Source of the DNA: CAYFWF01 sp964346815
GTDB lineage: Bacteria > Acidobacteriota > Aminicenantia > Aminicenantales > Aminicenantaceae
Length of the DNA: 64,000 nucleotides
Assembly: GCA_964346815.1 (NCBI GenBank)
Contig: CAYFWF010000003.1
Location: 62,001-126,000 of the forward strand
Direction of reading: 5' to 3'
The notes beneath the pieces are model-generated. The model saw only the letters and a program-made list of their open reading frames with translations. It did not search any database and was not told the DNA's origin. Each line of letters opens with the position of its first letter. The stretch's first letter is position 1. Positions 23,185 to 31,808 of the stretch are shown one piece after another. The position numbers were made by a program, and so were the translations under genes.

Positions 23185-24609
23185 GTGAAAACAGGGAAAA
23201 TTTATAGAGCGAATTTGACGTGGTTACTTATTTTTTTGTTCATGACCTGTTCGATGACGTGGTCACAGGAAGAAGAAATCAGCGATGAAGAGATCGAGAT
23301 GGCCGTTTATACAGAGCTCTCGTTCGATGAGGCGGTTTCTTCACACCTTCTCGATATCAGCTCTTTGGATGGAGTGGTGACTCTATCGGGATCGGTAGAC
23401 AATGTCCTTGCCCGTGACCGAGCCATCTCTATCGCCCAGTCCATTAAGAGTGTAAGATCAGTGGTCGACAAAGTGGAGGTGAAGGCGGTCGAAAGCTCGG
23501 ATGTTCAAATACAGAAAGATGTGAAAGACAAATTGCTACAGGATCCCGCGACCGATTCTTATGAAATCGGAGTGCTGGTGAACAAAGGAATTGTTACATT
23601 GAGCGGGACAGTCGATTCTTATGCGGAAAAAAAGATATGTGCTCAGGTTGCCAAAAGTGTCATAGGGGTCAGGGGGATCAGGAATGTCATAGAGGTCGAA
23701 TACCAGGAAGAACGTACGGATCATGAAATCAAAGCAGACATAGAAGCAAGGCTGAATTCGGATGTCCGGATAGACAACGGCTTGATTACCGCAGAGGTGG
23801 AAGATGGAAAAGTCACTCTGAAAGGAACGGTGGGGAGCCTGAAAGAGAAGTTTCTCGCTGAATTCGATGCTTGGGTTGCTGGAGTGGAATCGGTCGATGT
23901 GGAAGAACTCGAAATCGAGTGGTGGGCCAGAGACCGTCTGCAGGTCAAGGGAGTTCGAAATCCCAGCGATGAATGGATCGAAGAGGCCATCAAAGACGCC
24001 TTTTTGTATGATCCCCGGGTTCTCTCATTCAAGCTGGAGGTAAACGTCCGAGACGGCGTAGCCACCTTGATGGGAGACGTCGATCATCTGACGGCCAAGC
24101 AGGCAGCAGAGAAAGATGCAGAGAATACGGTGGGAGTCAATTGGGTCAGGAATTATATCCGGGTGAGCCCCCCTGACATTCGCTCGGATTTAGAAGTTGC
24201 CGAAGATGTACGCAGGGCTTTGAAGAAAGATCCTTACGTCAATCGTTTCGACGTCTCGGTCCTGGTTTTTAATAAAAAGGTCTATCTTTATGGTACTGTG
24301 GATTCGAATTTTGAAAAATACCAGGCAGAACACGTAGCTTCAGGGATAGCTGGAGTGGCGGATGTGGAGAACAACGTGAGGATCGATTATGTCTGGGAAG
24401 GAAAGAATGACTGGCAGATCGAATGGGACATCGAGAACCAGCTCGCCTGGAGTCCCTATTTCCAAGATGATGAGATCGAGGTGGAAGTCACCAATGGAGT
24501 GGCAAAGCTCACCGGGAAAGTGGACACATGGTTCGAATACGGCGAAGCGGCAAAAGAAGCGATGGAAGGAGGTGCCAGAGAGGTAATCAATAAACTTGAA
24601 GTCGACTGA
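23185..24609 (+). CDS. Secreted protein with about six BON domains
   Basis: A 474-residue protein. The GTG at 23185 is chosen because AAGGAGGT lies 5 nt upstream and because it opens a good signal peptide (LTWLLIFLFMTCSMTWS); an upstream ATG at 23056 lies before the promoter. After the signal peptide come about six BON repeats, each with a helix and the GVVTLSGSVD, GIVTLSGTVD or GVAKLTGKVD strand pair. BON domains bind phospholipid or peptidoglycan-associated targets and occur in osmotically induced periplasmic proteins such as OsmY. It is probably periplasmic and stress induced. No gene is seen in the 151 nt between it and ppsA. Confidence 0.85.
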   Translation: MKTGKIYRANLTWLLIFLFMTCSMTWSQEEEISDEEIEMAVYTELSFDEAVSSHLLDISSLDGVVTLSGSVDNVLARDRAISIAQSIKSVRSVVDKVEVKAVESSDVQIQKDVKDKLLQDPATDSYEIGVLVNKGIVTLSGTVDSYAEKKICAQVAKSVIGVRGIRNVIEVEYQEERTDHEIKADIEARLNSDVRIDNGLITAEVEDGKVTLKGTVGSLKEKFLAEFDAWVAGVESVDVEELEIEWWARDRLQVKGVRNPSDEWIEEAIKDAFLYDPRVLSFKLEVNVRDGVATLMGDVDHLTAKQAAEKDAENTVGVNWVRNYIRVSPPDIRSDLEVAEDVRRALKKDPYVNRFDVSVLVFNKKVYLYGTVDSNFEKYQAEHVASGIAGVADVENNVRIDYVWEGKNDWQIEWDIENQLAWSPYFQDDEIEVEVTNGVAKLTGKVDTWFEYGEAAKEAMEGGAREVINKLEVD

Positions 24610-24760
24610 TTGCGGCTTGAGCTTCGAATTCATTTTATCTGATTATCTGAAGAGGAAAGATCAAGAGCTTTTATGGAGAGTGATGTGAACACACAAATAC
24701 ATCGTATCTTTTTTAAACCGATAGCCGCTCAAAAAATGACAGTCGGAAAGATGCCTTTGG

Positions 24761-27160
24761 ATGAATAAAAAAAGGACCTATGTCCGATGGTTCGAAGAAT
24801 TGAGCTCTGAAGATGTCGGCGTGGTAGGAGGAAAGAATGCTTCCTTAGGAGAGATGGTCAGCACATTGAAAGACAAGGGCATCAGGGTGCCCCAGGGCTT
24901 TGCTACCACTGGAGAGGCCTACTGGAAGTTTGTGGAGGCTAATAGGATAAAAGAAAAAATCCGGACTCAGCTCAATAATTTAGAGAAGAAGAAAGAGTCT
25001 CTGGAAAGGATCGGAAAATCCATACGGAGACTTTTCTTGAAATCAGAATTTCCTGATGAGGTCATCGATTCCATTCGAGATGCCTATGGCGAGCTGAGCA
25101 GCCGTTACCAAACAGAAGAGGTGGATGTCGCAGTGAGGAGCAGCGCCACGGCCGAGGACCTCCCCGAGGCCAGCTTCGCCGGTCAGCAGGAGACTTACCT
25201 GAATGTAACGGGTGCGGATGAATTGCTGGAAGCCTGCCAGAAGTGTTATGCATCTCTTTTTACTGACCGGGCCATTTCCTACCGCCAGGAGAAAGGATTC
25301 GATCACTTGAAGGTGGCGCTTTCCATCGGTGTTCAGAAGATGGTGCGCTCGGATAAAGGGTGTTCCGGTGTGATGTTTTCCCTGGATACTGAAACGGGAT
25401 TCAAGGATGTTGTGGTCATTGATGCTGCCTGGGGTTTGGGAGAGAATGTCGTTCAGGGATCAGTCAATCCAGATGAGTATATGGTATTCAAGCCCCTTCT
25501 GGATAACAAAGATAAAAGGCCTATCATCGAAAAGGAGCTTGGGGAAAAGGAAAAGAAAATGGTCTACACCAAGGGAGGAAGTCAAACCGCCAAAAATGTC
25601 AATACTTCCAAAGAGGAACGGGCCTCCTTTGCGCTCACAGACGAGGATGTGCTTCAGCTAGCCAGGTGGACCGTGACCATCGAGAGCCATTATGAAAAAC
25701 CCATGGATATAGAATGGGCAAAGGATGGTGAAAGGGATGAGCTGTTCATTGTCCAGGCCCGCCCTGAAACGGTTCAATCCCAGAAGGAAGCCACCCAGAT
25801 GAAGGCCTATAAACTCAAGCAGGAAGGGAAGAGAATCCTGGAAGGGCTGGCCATTGGAGAAGCCGTCGCTTCGAGTAAAGCCCAAATCATCAAGGATGTG
25901 GAGGATATCGAACGGTTCGAAAAAGATGCTATTTTGATAACCGGAATGACCGATCCCGACTGGGTTCCCATCATGAAAAAAGCCGCTGGCATCGTTACCG
26001 ATCATGGCGGCCGCACCTCCCACGCAGCCATAGTCAGCCGGGAGTTGGGCATACCTGCTGTGGTAGGGACAGGCGAAGCGACCTCTGTGCTACAAGATGG
26101 CCAGGAAATCACCCTTTCCTGTGCGGAAGGAGACAAAGGCTTTATCTACCAGGGGAAATTAGATTATGAAGAGCAAGATCTGGATTTGGGAAAGATTCCG
26201 GAGACCCGGACCCAGATCATGATGAACATAGCCAGCCCTGCGGCTGCTTTCCGCTGGTGGCGCCTTCCAGCTAAAGGAATTGGGTTGGCCCGGATGGAAT
26301 TCATCATCAACAATATCATCAAGATCCATCCCATGGCTTTGGTTCACTTCGACGATCTGGAGGACAAAAAAGCGAAGAATCAAATCAAGAGATTGACCTT
26401 TAACTATGAAGATAAGGCAGTGTATTTTGTGGATCATCTGGCCAGGGGAATTTCAAGAATCGCCGCCTCCCAGTATCCCCATCCTGTCATCGTACGCATG
26501 AGCGATTTCAAGACCAATGAGTATGCCAATCTCATCGGAGGAGATCAGTTCGAGCCTAAGGAGGATAATCCTATGCTCGGCTTCAGGGGTGCTTCCCGGT
26601 ATTACAGCGATCGCTACCGCGAAGGATTTGCACTGGAGTGCCGGGCCATCAAGAAGGTGAGGGAGGAGATCGGCCTGGATAATGTGGTCATCATGATTCC
26701 CTTTTGCCGAACCATCGAAGAGGCAGACCGTGTTCTGGATGTTCTTTCTGATAATGGCATGGCAAGAGGAGTATCGGGACTTCAGGTCTATGTAATGGTC
26801 GAAATCCCCTCCAATGTGGTTCTAGCCAAGCAGTTTGCCGAGCGTTTCGACGGATTCTCCATAGGGACGAACGACCTCACCCAGCTCATCCTGGGGATTG
26901 ACCGGGACTCTGAGGATTTATCGCCTCTTTTCGATGAACGCAACAAAGCGGTCGAGTCCATGATTCAAGATTTGATAGAGAAAGCTCATAAAGCGGATAC
27001 CAAAGTGGGAATATGCGGCCAGGCTCCCAGCGACCATCCTGATTTTGCCCAATTCCTGGTCGAAGAAGGAATCGATTCCATATCTTTGAATCCGGACAGC
27101 GTCATCGAGGTGAAAAAACAGGTGGCGCGGAAAGAAAAACAACTGAGAGATGCGAAATAG
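24761..27160 (+). CDS. ppsA: Phosphoenolpyruvate synthase (pyruvate, water dikinase)
   Basis: A 799-residue PEP synthase. The N-terminal ATP-grasp-type domain has GGKNASLGEM and AVRSSATAEDLPEASFAGQ. The swivelling phosphohistidine domain has GGRTSHAAIVSRELG with catalytic His. The C-terminal PEP-binding barrel has SIGTNDLTQL, GIDRDS and the catalytic Cys in GICGQAPS. It converts pyruvate and ATP to PEP, AMP and phosphate, the first step of gluconeogenesis from pyruvate. It starts the long plus-strand run that includes phosphoglycerate mutase (19 nt later) and the ATP synthase. No RBS of standard strength is seen. Confidence 0.96.
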   Translation: MNKKRTYVRWFEELSSEDVGVVGGKNASLGEMVSTLKDKGIRVPQGFATTGEAYWKFVEANRIKEKIRTQLNNLEKKKESLERIGKSIRRLFLKSEFPDEVIDSIRDAYGELSSRYQTEEVDVAVRSSATAEDLPEASFAGQQETYLNVTGADELLEACQKCYASLFTDRAISYRQEKGFDHLKVALSIGVQKMVRSDKGCSGVMFSLDTETGFKDVVVIDAAWGLGENVVQGSVNPDEYMVFKPLLDNKDKRPIIEKELGEKEKKMVYTKGGSQTAKNVNTSKEERASFALTDEDVLQLARWTVTIESHYEKPMDIEWAKDGERDELFIVQARPETVQSQKEATQMKAYKLKQEGKRILEGLAIGEAVASSKAQIIKDVEDIERFEKDAILITGMTDPDWVPIMKKAAGIVTDHGGRTSHAAIVSRELGIPAVVGTGEATSVLQDGQEITLSCAEGDKGFIYQGKLDYEEQDLDLGKIPETRTQIMMNIASPAAAFRWWRLPAKGIGLARMEFIINNIIKIHPMALVHFDDLEDKKAKNQIKRLTFNYEDKAVYFVDHLARGISRIAASQYPHPVIVRMSDFKTNEYANLIGGDQFEPKEDNPMLGFRGASRYYSDRYREGFALECRAIKKVREEIGLDNVVIMIPFCRTIEEADRVLDVLSDNGMARGVSGLQVYVMVEIPSNVVLAKQFAERFDGFSIGTNDLTQLILGIDRDSEDLSPLFDERNKAVESMIQDLIEKAHKADTKVGICGQAPSDHPDFAQFLVEEGIDSISLNPDSVIEVKKQVARKEKQLRDAK

Positions 27161-27178
27161 GCGATAGGGAAGCTTGTG

Positions 27179-28384
27179 ATGGATGCAAACCGATTAAAAA
27201 AATTATTGAAACCGGCTGAAACGAAAATTTTGCTGCTGGTCCTGGATGGGCTGGGCGGCATTCAAAAAAAACCAGGCGGGCTTACCGAGCTGGAAACAGC
27301 CCAGACGCCCCATATGGACAACCTGGCTGCAGAGGGGCTTTGTGGTCTGCATCGACCCGTGGGAGCAGGAATCACGCCAGGAAGCGGGCCTTCTCATCTC
27401 GCCCTCTTCGGGTACGATCCCTTCGAATATCAGGTAGGCAGAGGCATCCTGTCAGCCCTGGGCATTGACTTCGACCTCGAGGAGGGAGATGTCGCAGTCA
27501 GAGGAAATTTTTGTACTCTGGATGAGGAAGGAAGGGTAAAAGACCGCAGAGCAGGAAGGATAAGTACAGAAAAAAACCGGGAGCTCTGCCAGATATTGAG
27601 AAATATTGAACTTCCCGAGGTGAAAATATTCGTGGAAACGGTCAAGGAACACCGGTTTATGTTTGTTATGAGAGGAGAAAAACTAAACGGAAAGGTATCG
27701 GACACCGACCCTCAGGAAGTCGGCAAAGAACCGCTGCCGCCGGAACCTATGGATTATGAGGCCTCCAGAACCGCAGCCCTGGTGAGTGAGTTTCTGGATT
27801 TGGCCAGAAGCAGGCTTTCCGATCAATATCCGGCCAACATGGTTTTACTGCGGGGCTTCTCCCAGATGCCCCACTGGCCGTCAATAGAAGAGCTGTTCGG
27901 CCTGAAAGGGGCTGCGGTGGCAGCCTATCCCATGTACCGGGGAGTTGCCAGACTGGTGGGAATGGATGTATTGGCAACGGGAGAATCAATGGAACATGAA
28001 GTTCAAACCGTGGAGAAAAACTGGGACAGCTACGATTTTTTCTATCTTCATGTAAAGTCCATCGACAGTGCTGGGGAAGACGGCGATTTCGACCGAAAGG
28101 TGTCTTTGATCCAGGACGCCGATCAGCACATCCCCCGGCTGCTGGAGTTCGAGCCGGATGTTTTGATCGTTACAGGAGATCATTCCACTCCCTCTCTCCT
28201 GAAATCCCACAGTTGGCATCCTGTTCCGGTTGTTTTGTGGTCTGAGAGCTGCCGGATCGACCCGGTCAGAAGATTCGGAGAGCGGGCCTGTATGGCTGGC
28301 GGACTCGGTGCCGGCTTTCCTGCCGTTGATTTGATGCCTTTGGCTCTGGCTCAAGCTCTCAGGCTGGAGAAATTCGGGGCTTGA
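27179..28384 (+). CDS. apgM: Cofactor-independent phosphoglycerate mutase (ApgM type)
   Basis: About 401 residues of the alkaline-phosphatase-superfamily mutase typical of archaea and some bacteria. Visible are LLVLDGLGG near the N-terminus, a GSGPSHLALFGYDP block, and metal ligands in VTGDHSTPS and SHSWHPVPVVLWS near the C-terminus. It interconverts 3- and 2-phosphoglycerate using two Mn2+. It is shorter than GpmI (about 510 residues) and lacks its insert, which supports the ApgM assignment. It lies 18 nt after ppsA and 10 nt before atpD, so carbon and energy genes share one transcript. Confidence 0.92.
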   Translation: MDANRLKKLLKPAETKILLLVLDGLGGIQKKPGGLTELETAQTPHMDNLAAEGLCGLHRPVGAGITPGSGPSHLALFGYDPFEYQVGRGILSALGIDFDLEEGDVAVRGNFCTLDEEGRVKDRRAGRISTEKNRELCQILRNIELPEVKIFVETVKEHRFMFVMRGEKLNGKVSDTDPQEVGKEPLPPEPMDYEASRTAALVSEFLDLARSRLSDQYPANMVLLRGFSQMPHWPSIEELFGLKGAAVAAYPMYRGVARLVGMDVLATGESMEHEVQTVEKNWDSYDFFYLHVKSIDSAGEDGDFDRKVSLIQDADQHIPRLLEFEPDVLIVTGDHSTPSLLKSHSWHPVPVVLWSESCRIDPVRRFGERACMAGGLGAGFPAVDLMPLALAQALRLEKFGA

Positions 28385-28394
28385 GACTCGGCCG

Positions 28395-29813
28395 ATGCCT
28401 GATCGTACAGATAAAATGGTCGATACCCGAAAACAAAATCAAGATAAATCCAATATCGGAATCGTGAGATCCGTTCGCAGCAGCGTGATCGATATCCGGT
28501 TCTCGGATCGACTCCCCAGAATACACAATCGTCTGAACACAGGGGAAAAGGGAAAAGTGGTGATCGAGGTGATGTCCCATCTGGATTCAGATTTGGTGAG
28601 GGGAATCGCTTTAACGTCAACCCAAGGTCTTTCTCGGGGTGATGAGGTCATCGATACCGGTTTTCCGATAAGAGTTCCGGTCGGGAGACAACTCCTAGGC
28701 CGGGTATTTAATGTTTTTGGAGAGACCACAGATAAAAAAGAAGACCTGGACTTTGATAACTGGCGGTCCATTCATCAGGAGCCGGTGCCACTTTCCGAGC
28801 AGGTCGCTTCTTCAGATATTTTCACTACCGGAATAAAGGCCATCGATGTGCTGGCGCCTCTGGAACTGGGGGGGAAAGCAGGCATGTTCGGAGGCGCCGG
28901 AGTGGGCAAAACAGTTTTGATCATGGAGATGATCCATAATATGGCCAGCCAGCACCAGGGAATCAGCTTCTTTTGTGGGATAGGCGAGCGAAATCGGGAA
29001 GGAGAAGAGCTCTACCGGGAAATTCAAGAAGTGGGAGTCCTGGAAAATGCGGTGATGGTCTTTGGCCAGATGAACGAGCAGCCGGGCGCACGCTTTCGAG
29101 TGGGGCATGCGGCTTTGACCATGGCCGAATACTTCCGCGACGAGGTAAAGCAGGACGTGCTTCTTCTGATCGATAACATCTTCAGGTTTGTTCAGGCAGG
29201 AGCCGAGGTGTCCGGGCTCATGGGGCAAATTCCTTCCCGAGTCGGGTATCAGCCGACCCTGGCGACAGAATTATCCGAATTAGAGGAGAGAATTTGCAGC
29301 ACCAAGCAAGGATCGATCACTTCGATTCAAGCGGTTTACGTGCCGGCAGATGATTTTACCGACCCGGCAGCGGTTCACACCTTCGGACATCTTTCGGCCT
29401 CTATTGTCCTGTCGCGCAAAAGGGCCAGCCAGGGGCTGTATCCAGCCATCGATCCTCTTCAGTCTCGCTCCAAGATGCTGTCTCCCCATATCGTCGGAGA
29501 CGAGCATTACCATACAGCCAGAGAAATCAGGAAGACTCTGGCCGAATACGAGGAACTTAAAGACATTATCGCTATGCTGGGTCTGGAAGAGCTGTCCAAG
29601 GAAGATCAGAGAACCGTTCACCGGGCCCGCCGTCTGGAGAGGTTCCTGACTCAACCCTTTTTCACCACCGAGGAGTTCACCGGTCATGAAGGAAAGATCG
29701 TTTCTCTGGAGGATGCCCTGGAAGGATGCAGACGGATTCTAAACGATGAATTTTCCGATTATCCTGAACGTGACCTTTACATGATCGGAACGATAGACGA
29801 GGTGGAAAAATGA
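28395..29813 (+). CDS. atpD: N-type ATP synthase subunit beta
   Basis: A 472-residue F1 beta subunit. The P-loop is GGAGVGKTVL, Walker B is LLLIDNIF, the catalytic Glu lies in GERNREGEELY, and the ALTMAEYFRD block is conserved. The gene order that follows (beta, epsilon, Q, R, a, c, b, alpha, gamma, with beta first and no separate delta) is the arrangement described for N-ATPases, not the usual BEFHAGDC order. An alternative ATG at 28416 would shorten the N-terminus by seven residues. Confidence 0.95.
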   Translation: MPDRTDKMVDTRKQNQDKSNIGIVRSVRSSVIDIRFSDRLPRIHNRLNTGEKGKVVIEVMSHLDSDLVRGIALTSTQGLSRGDEVIDTGFPIRVPVGRQLLGRVFNVFGETTDKKEDLDFDNWRSIHQEPVPLSEQVASSDIFTTGIKAIDVLAPLELGGKAGMFGGAGVGKTVLIMEMIHNMASQHQGISFFCGIGERNREGEELYREIQEVGVLENAVMVFGQMNEQPGARFRVGHAALTMAEYFRDEVKQDVLLLIDNIFRFVQAGAEVSGLMGQIPSRVGYQPTLATELSELEERICSTKQGSITSIQAVYVPADDFTDPAAVHTFGHLSASIVLSRKRASQGLYPAIDPLQSRSKMLSPHIVGDEHYHTAREIRKTLAEYEELKDIIAMLGLEELSKEDQRTVHRARRLERFLTQPFFTTEEFTGHEGKIVSLEDALEGCRRILNDEFSDYPERDLYMIGTIDEVEK

Positions 29814-30196
29814 GACTCAAGGTCTATCTCCCCAGCAGGATATTTCTGGATGTGAAGGCGAAAAAAGTGAGCGCTGAAGCTGAAAACGGTTCCTTCACCC
29901 TGCTTCCGCGGCACGTGGATTGGGTAGCCTCTCTGGTTCCCGGAATCTTATCTTATGAATCCGGTGATAAAGAGGAATTTCTGGCAGTGGATGAGGGAAT
30001 TTTGGTTAAATGCGGACCCGATGTGATGGTATCCACCCGGAATGCCATCAAGGGAGAAAAACTGGGAAACTTGAGACATTCCGTAGAGGAAAGATTCCGT
30101 GAGCTGGATGAGCGGGAAAAAAAAGCCCGTTCTGTGTTGGCCCGGTTTGAGGCGGATTTTATCCGCCGGTTCATGGAGATGGAAAGACATGGCTGA
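29810..30196 (+). CDS. atpC: N-type ATP synthase subunit epsilon
   Basis: A 128-residue F1 epsilon subunit. The N-terminal beta-sandwich begins MRLKVYLPSRIFLDVKAKKV and includes the conserved GSFTLLPRHVDWV segment, followed by a helical C-terminal tail (EERFRELDEREKKAR). It couples rotation and can inhibit ATP hydrolysis. Its ATG overlaps the atpD stop by 4 nt and its own end overlaps the next gene by 8 nt, so translation is coupled. Confidence 0.9.
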   Translation: MRLKVYLPSRIFLDVKAKKVSAEAENGSFTLLPRHVDWVASLVPGILSYESGDKEEFLAVDEGILVKCGPDVMVSTRNAIKGEKLGNLRHSVEERFRELDEREKKARSVLARFEADFIRRFMEMERHG

Positions 30197-30518
30197 ACAG
30201 AACGGCCGCAGAGAAAAGCACCAAAATGAGTTCTCAGAGGCAGTGGGAAAAAGGGAAGTCCGCAAACTCAAGGCTAGAAAGAATAAAGAAGAAAGCGTCT
30301 GGTTCGGCCTGGGTATGTTTGGCCTGGTAGGCTGGGCGGTCTCGGTGCCTACTTTGATCGGATTGGCTTTGGGACTGTGGATAGACACCAAATGGCCCGG
30401 ACCGATTTCCTGGACACTGATCGGATTATTTACCGGAGTCGTTCTGGGATGTTTGAATGCCTGGTACTGGGTGTCGAGGGAGAGGTCTCGGATCGAAAGG
30501 AATAAGGATGATGAATGA
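30189..30518 (+). CDS. atpQ: AtpQ/AtpI-like subunit of the N-ATPase operon
   Basis: A 109-residue membrane protein with a charged, Lys-rich cytoplasmic N-terminus (about 45 residues) and two transmembrane helices (FGLVGWAVSVPTLIGLALGL and ISWTLIGLFTGVVLGC) linked by a WIDTKWPGP loop. This is the AtpI/AtpZ pattern; in N-ATPase operons the gene in this place is called atpQ. AtpI-like proteins help assemble the c-ring. The start at 30189 overlaps atpC by 8 nt; a longer frame from 30099 lies inside atpC. Confidence 0.8.
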   Translation: MAEQNGRREKHQNEFSEAVGKREVRKLKARKNKEESVWFGLGMFGLVGWAVSVPTLIGLALGLWIDTKWPGPISWTLIGLFTGVVLGCLNAWYWVSRERSRIERNKDDE

Positions 30519-30813
30519 ATTAGTGAGTTTGCCGCTTTTTTTTGCTGCCGGCGCCGGAATAGGAATTTTTTATTTTGGAGGATTGTGGTGGACTCTGAGG
30601 ATGATCTCCCGTTCTCGGAAACCTCATCTCTTGACTGTGGGCAGCTACCTATTGCGGAGCGGATTTTGTCTGGTTGGACTGATCTGGATAGCGAAAGGCG
30701 GAAGATGGGAGCATATCCTATCCGCTTTCTTAGGGATAATGGGCGCCAGATGGTTCCTGATCCATAGGGGAAAACCGGATAGAGAGCAGGAAAAAACTGT
30801 GTTGGAAGGATAA
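30508..30813 (+). CDS. atpR: AtpR-like subunit of the N-ATPase operon
   Basis: A 101-residue protein with about three hydrophobic helices (LPLFFAAGAGIGIFYFGGLWW; YLLRSGFCLVGLIWIA; ILSAFLGIMGARWFLI) that carries conserved Arg residues within the membrane region. Position and topology fit AtpR, a small membrane protein found only in N-ATPase operons and proposed to interact with the c-ring. Two consecutive ATG codons (30508, 30511) overlap the end of the preceding gene, so coupling is likely. Confidence 0.8.
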   Translation: MMNELVSLPLFFAAGAGIGIFYFGGLWWTLRMISRSRKPHLLTVGSYLLRSGFCLVGLIWIAKGGRWEHILSAFLGIMGARWFLIHRGKPDREQEKTVLEG

Positions 30814-30817
30814 ACTT

Positions 30818-31528
30818 ATGGATATAAGCCCTGATTCGATCGTGATCTGGCAGTGGGGTCCTGTCACCCTGAATGCCACGATCCTCTTTACCTGGGCGAT
30901 CATGGGGCTTCTGGTCCTGATTTCCTGGCTCATAACCCGGAAATTATCGGTAGAGCCAGAACTTTCCCGGTGGCAGATGGCTCTAGAAACCATTGTTTCT
31001 TACATAAGGGATCAGATTCGGGATATCACCCATCGAGAACCCGGTGATTATCTTCCCTTTATCGGCACGCTCTTCTTGTTTATTTCCCTCTCCAATTTCC
31101 TCTCTTTCGTTCCCGGATACCATCCTCCCACAGGATCCATATCCACCACGTCAGCTCTGGCTGTATGTGTTTTTTTTGCGGTTCCTGTTTTCGGGATCGC
31201 CAAAGCCGGTGTAGGGGGTTATTTCAGACACTACATCAGGCCTTCGGTGTTCATGCTCCCGTTTCATATTATTGGAGAATTTTCCAGGACTCTGGCCCTG
31301 GCTGTCCGTCTGTTCGGGAATGTGATGAGCGGAACCATGATCGTGGGCATCCTGCTGTCCATCGCCCCTCTGTTTTTACCTGTAGTCATGCACGCCCTGG
31401 AACTCCTTATCGGACAGATCCAAGCTTATATTTTTGCGGTGCTGGCCACCGTCTATATCGCCTCTGCAAGTCGGGCGCATGATGAAGAAAAAGGAAAATC
31501 CGACCACCGTACAAAGGAAGGAGAATGA
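30818..31528 (+). CDS. atpB: N-type ATP synthase subunit a
   Basis: A 236-residue F0 a subunit with about five to six membrane helices. The essential Arg is in LALAVRLFGNVMSG, facing the c-ring in the half-channel helix, and an IGQIQAYIFAVLATVYIAS-type last helix is conserved. It carries the ion path between membrane sides. RBS AAGGA precedes the ATG. The small hydrophilic tail ends EEKGKSDHRTKEGE. Confidence 0.93.
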   Translation: MDISPDSIVIWQWGPVTLNATILFTWAIMGLLVLISWLITRKLSVEPELSRWQMALETIVSYIRDQIRDITHREPGDYLPFIGTLFLFISLSNFLSFVPGYHPPTGSISTTSALAVCVFFAVPVFGIAKAGVGGYFRHYIRPSVFMLPFHIIGEFSRTLALAVRLFGNVMSGTMIVGILLSIAPLFLPVVMHALELLIGQIQAYIFAVLATVYIASASRAHDEEKGKSDHRTKEGE

Positions 31529-31529
31529 C

Positions 31530-31805
31530 ATGGAAAGTATCAATATCATAGGAGCGGCTTCTATCTTGATCGCGGGGCTGACCATAGCTATCGGCTCTAT
31601 CGGTCCAGCTTTGGGTGAGGCCAAAGCTCTGGCACAGGCTCTGAGTGCATTGGCTCAGCAGCCCGATGAAGCCAATACCATCACCCGGACCTTATTCGTC
31701 GGGCTAGCTATGATCGAATCCACGGCCATCTACTGTTTTGTCATATCCATCATTCTGATCTTCGCCAATCCCTTCTGGAATCATATCGTTCAAAACGGAG
31801 GATAA
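31530..31805 (+). CDS. atpE: N-type ATP synthase subunit c
   Basis: A 91-residue two-helix proteolipid; ATG 31530 follows AAGGAAGGAG. Helix 1 contains GSIGPALGEA with Glu30 where Na+-type rings have Gln32. Helix 2 contains MIESTAIY, with the ion-binding Glu63 and neighbours Ser64, Thr65 and Tyr68, matching the Na+-coordinating ESTxxY set of Ilyobacter c-rings. Many N-ATPases share two carboxylates per hairpin. The sequence suggests Na+ or mixed ion use, but coupling cannot be settled from sequence alone. Confidence 0.92.
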   Translation: MESINIIGAASILIAGLTIAIGSIGPALGEAKALAQALSALAQQPDEANTITRTLFVGLAMIESTAIYCFVISIILIFANPFWNHIVQNGG

Positions 31806-31808
31806 GAA

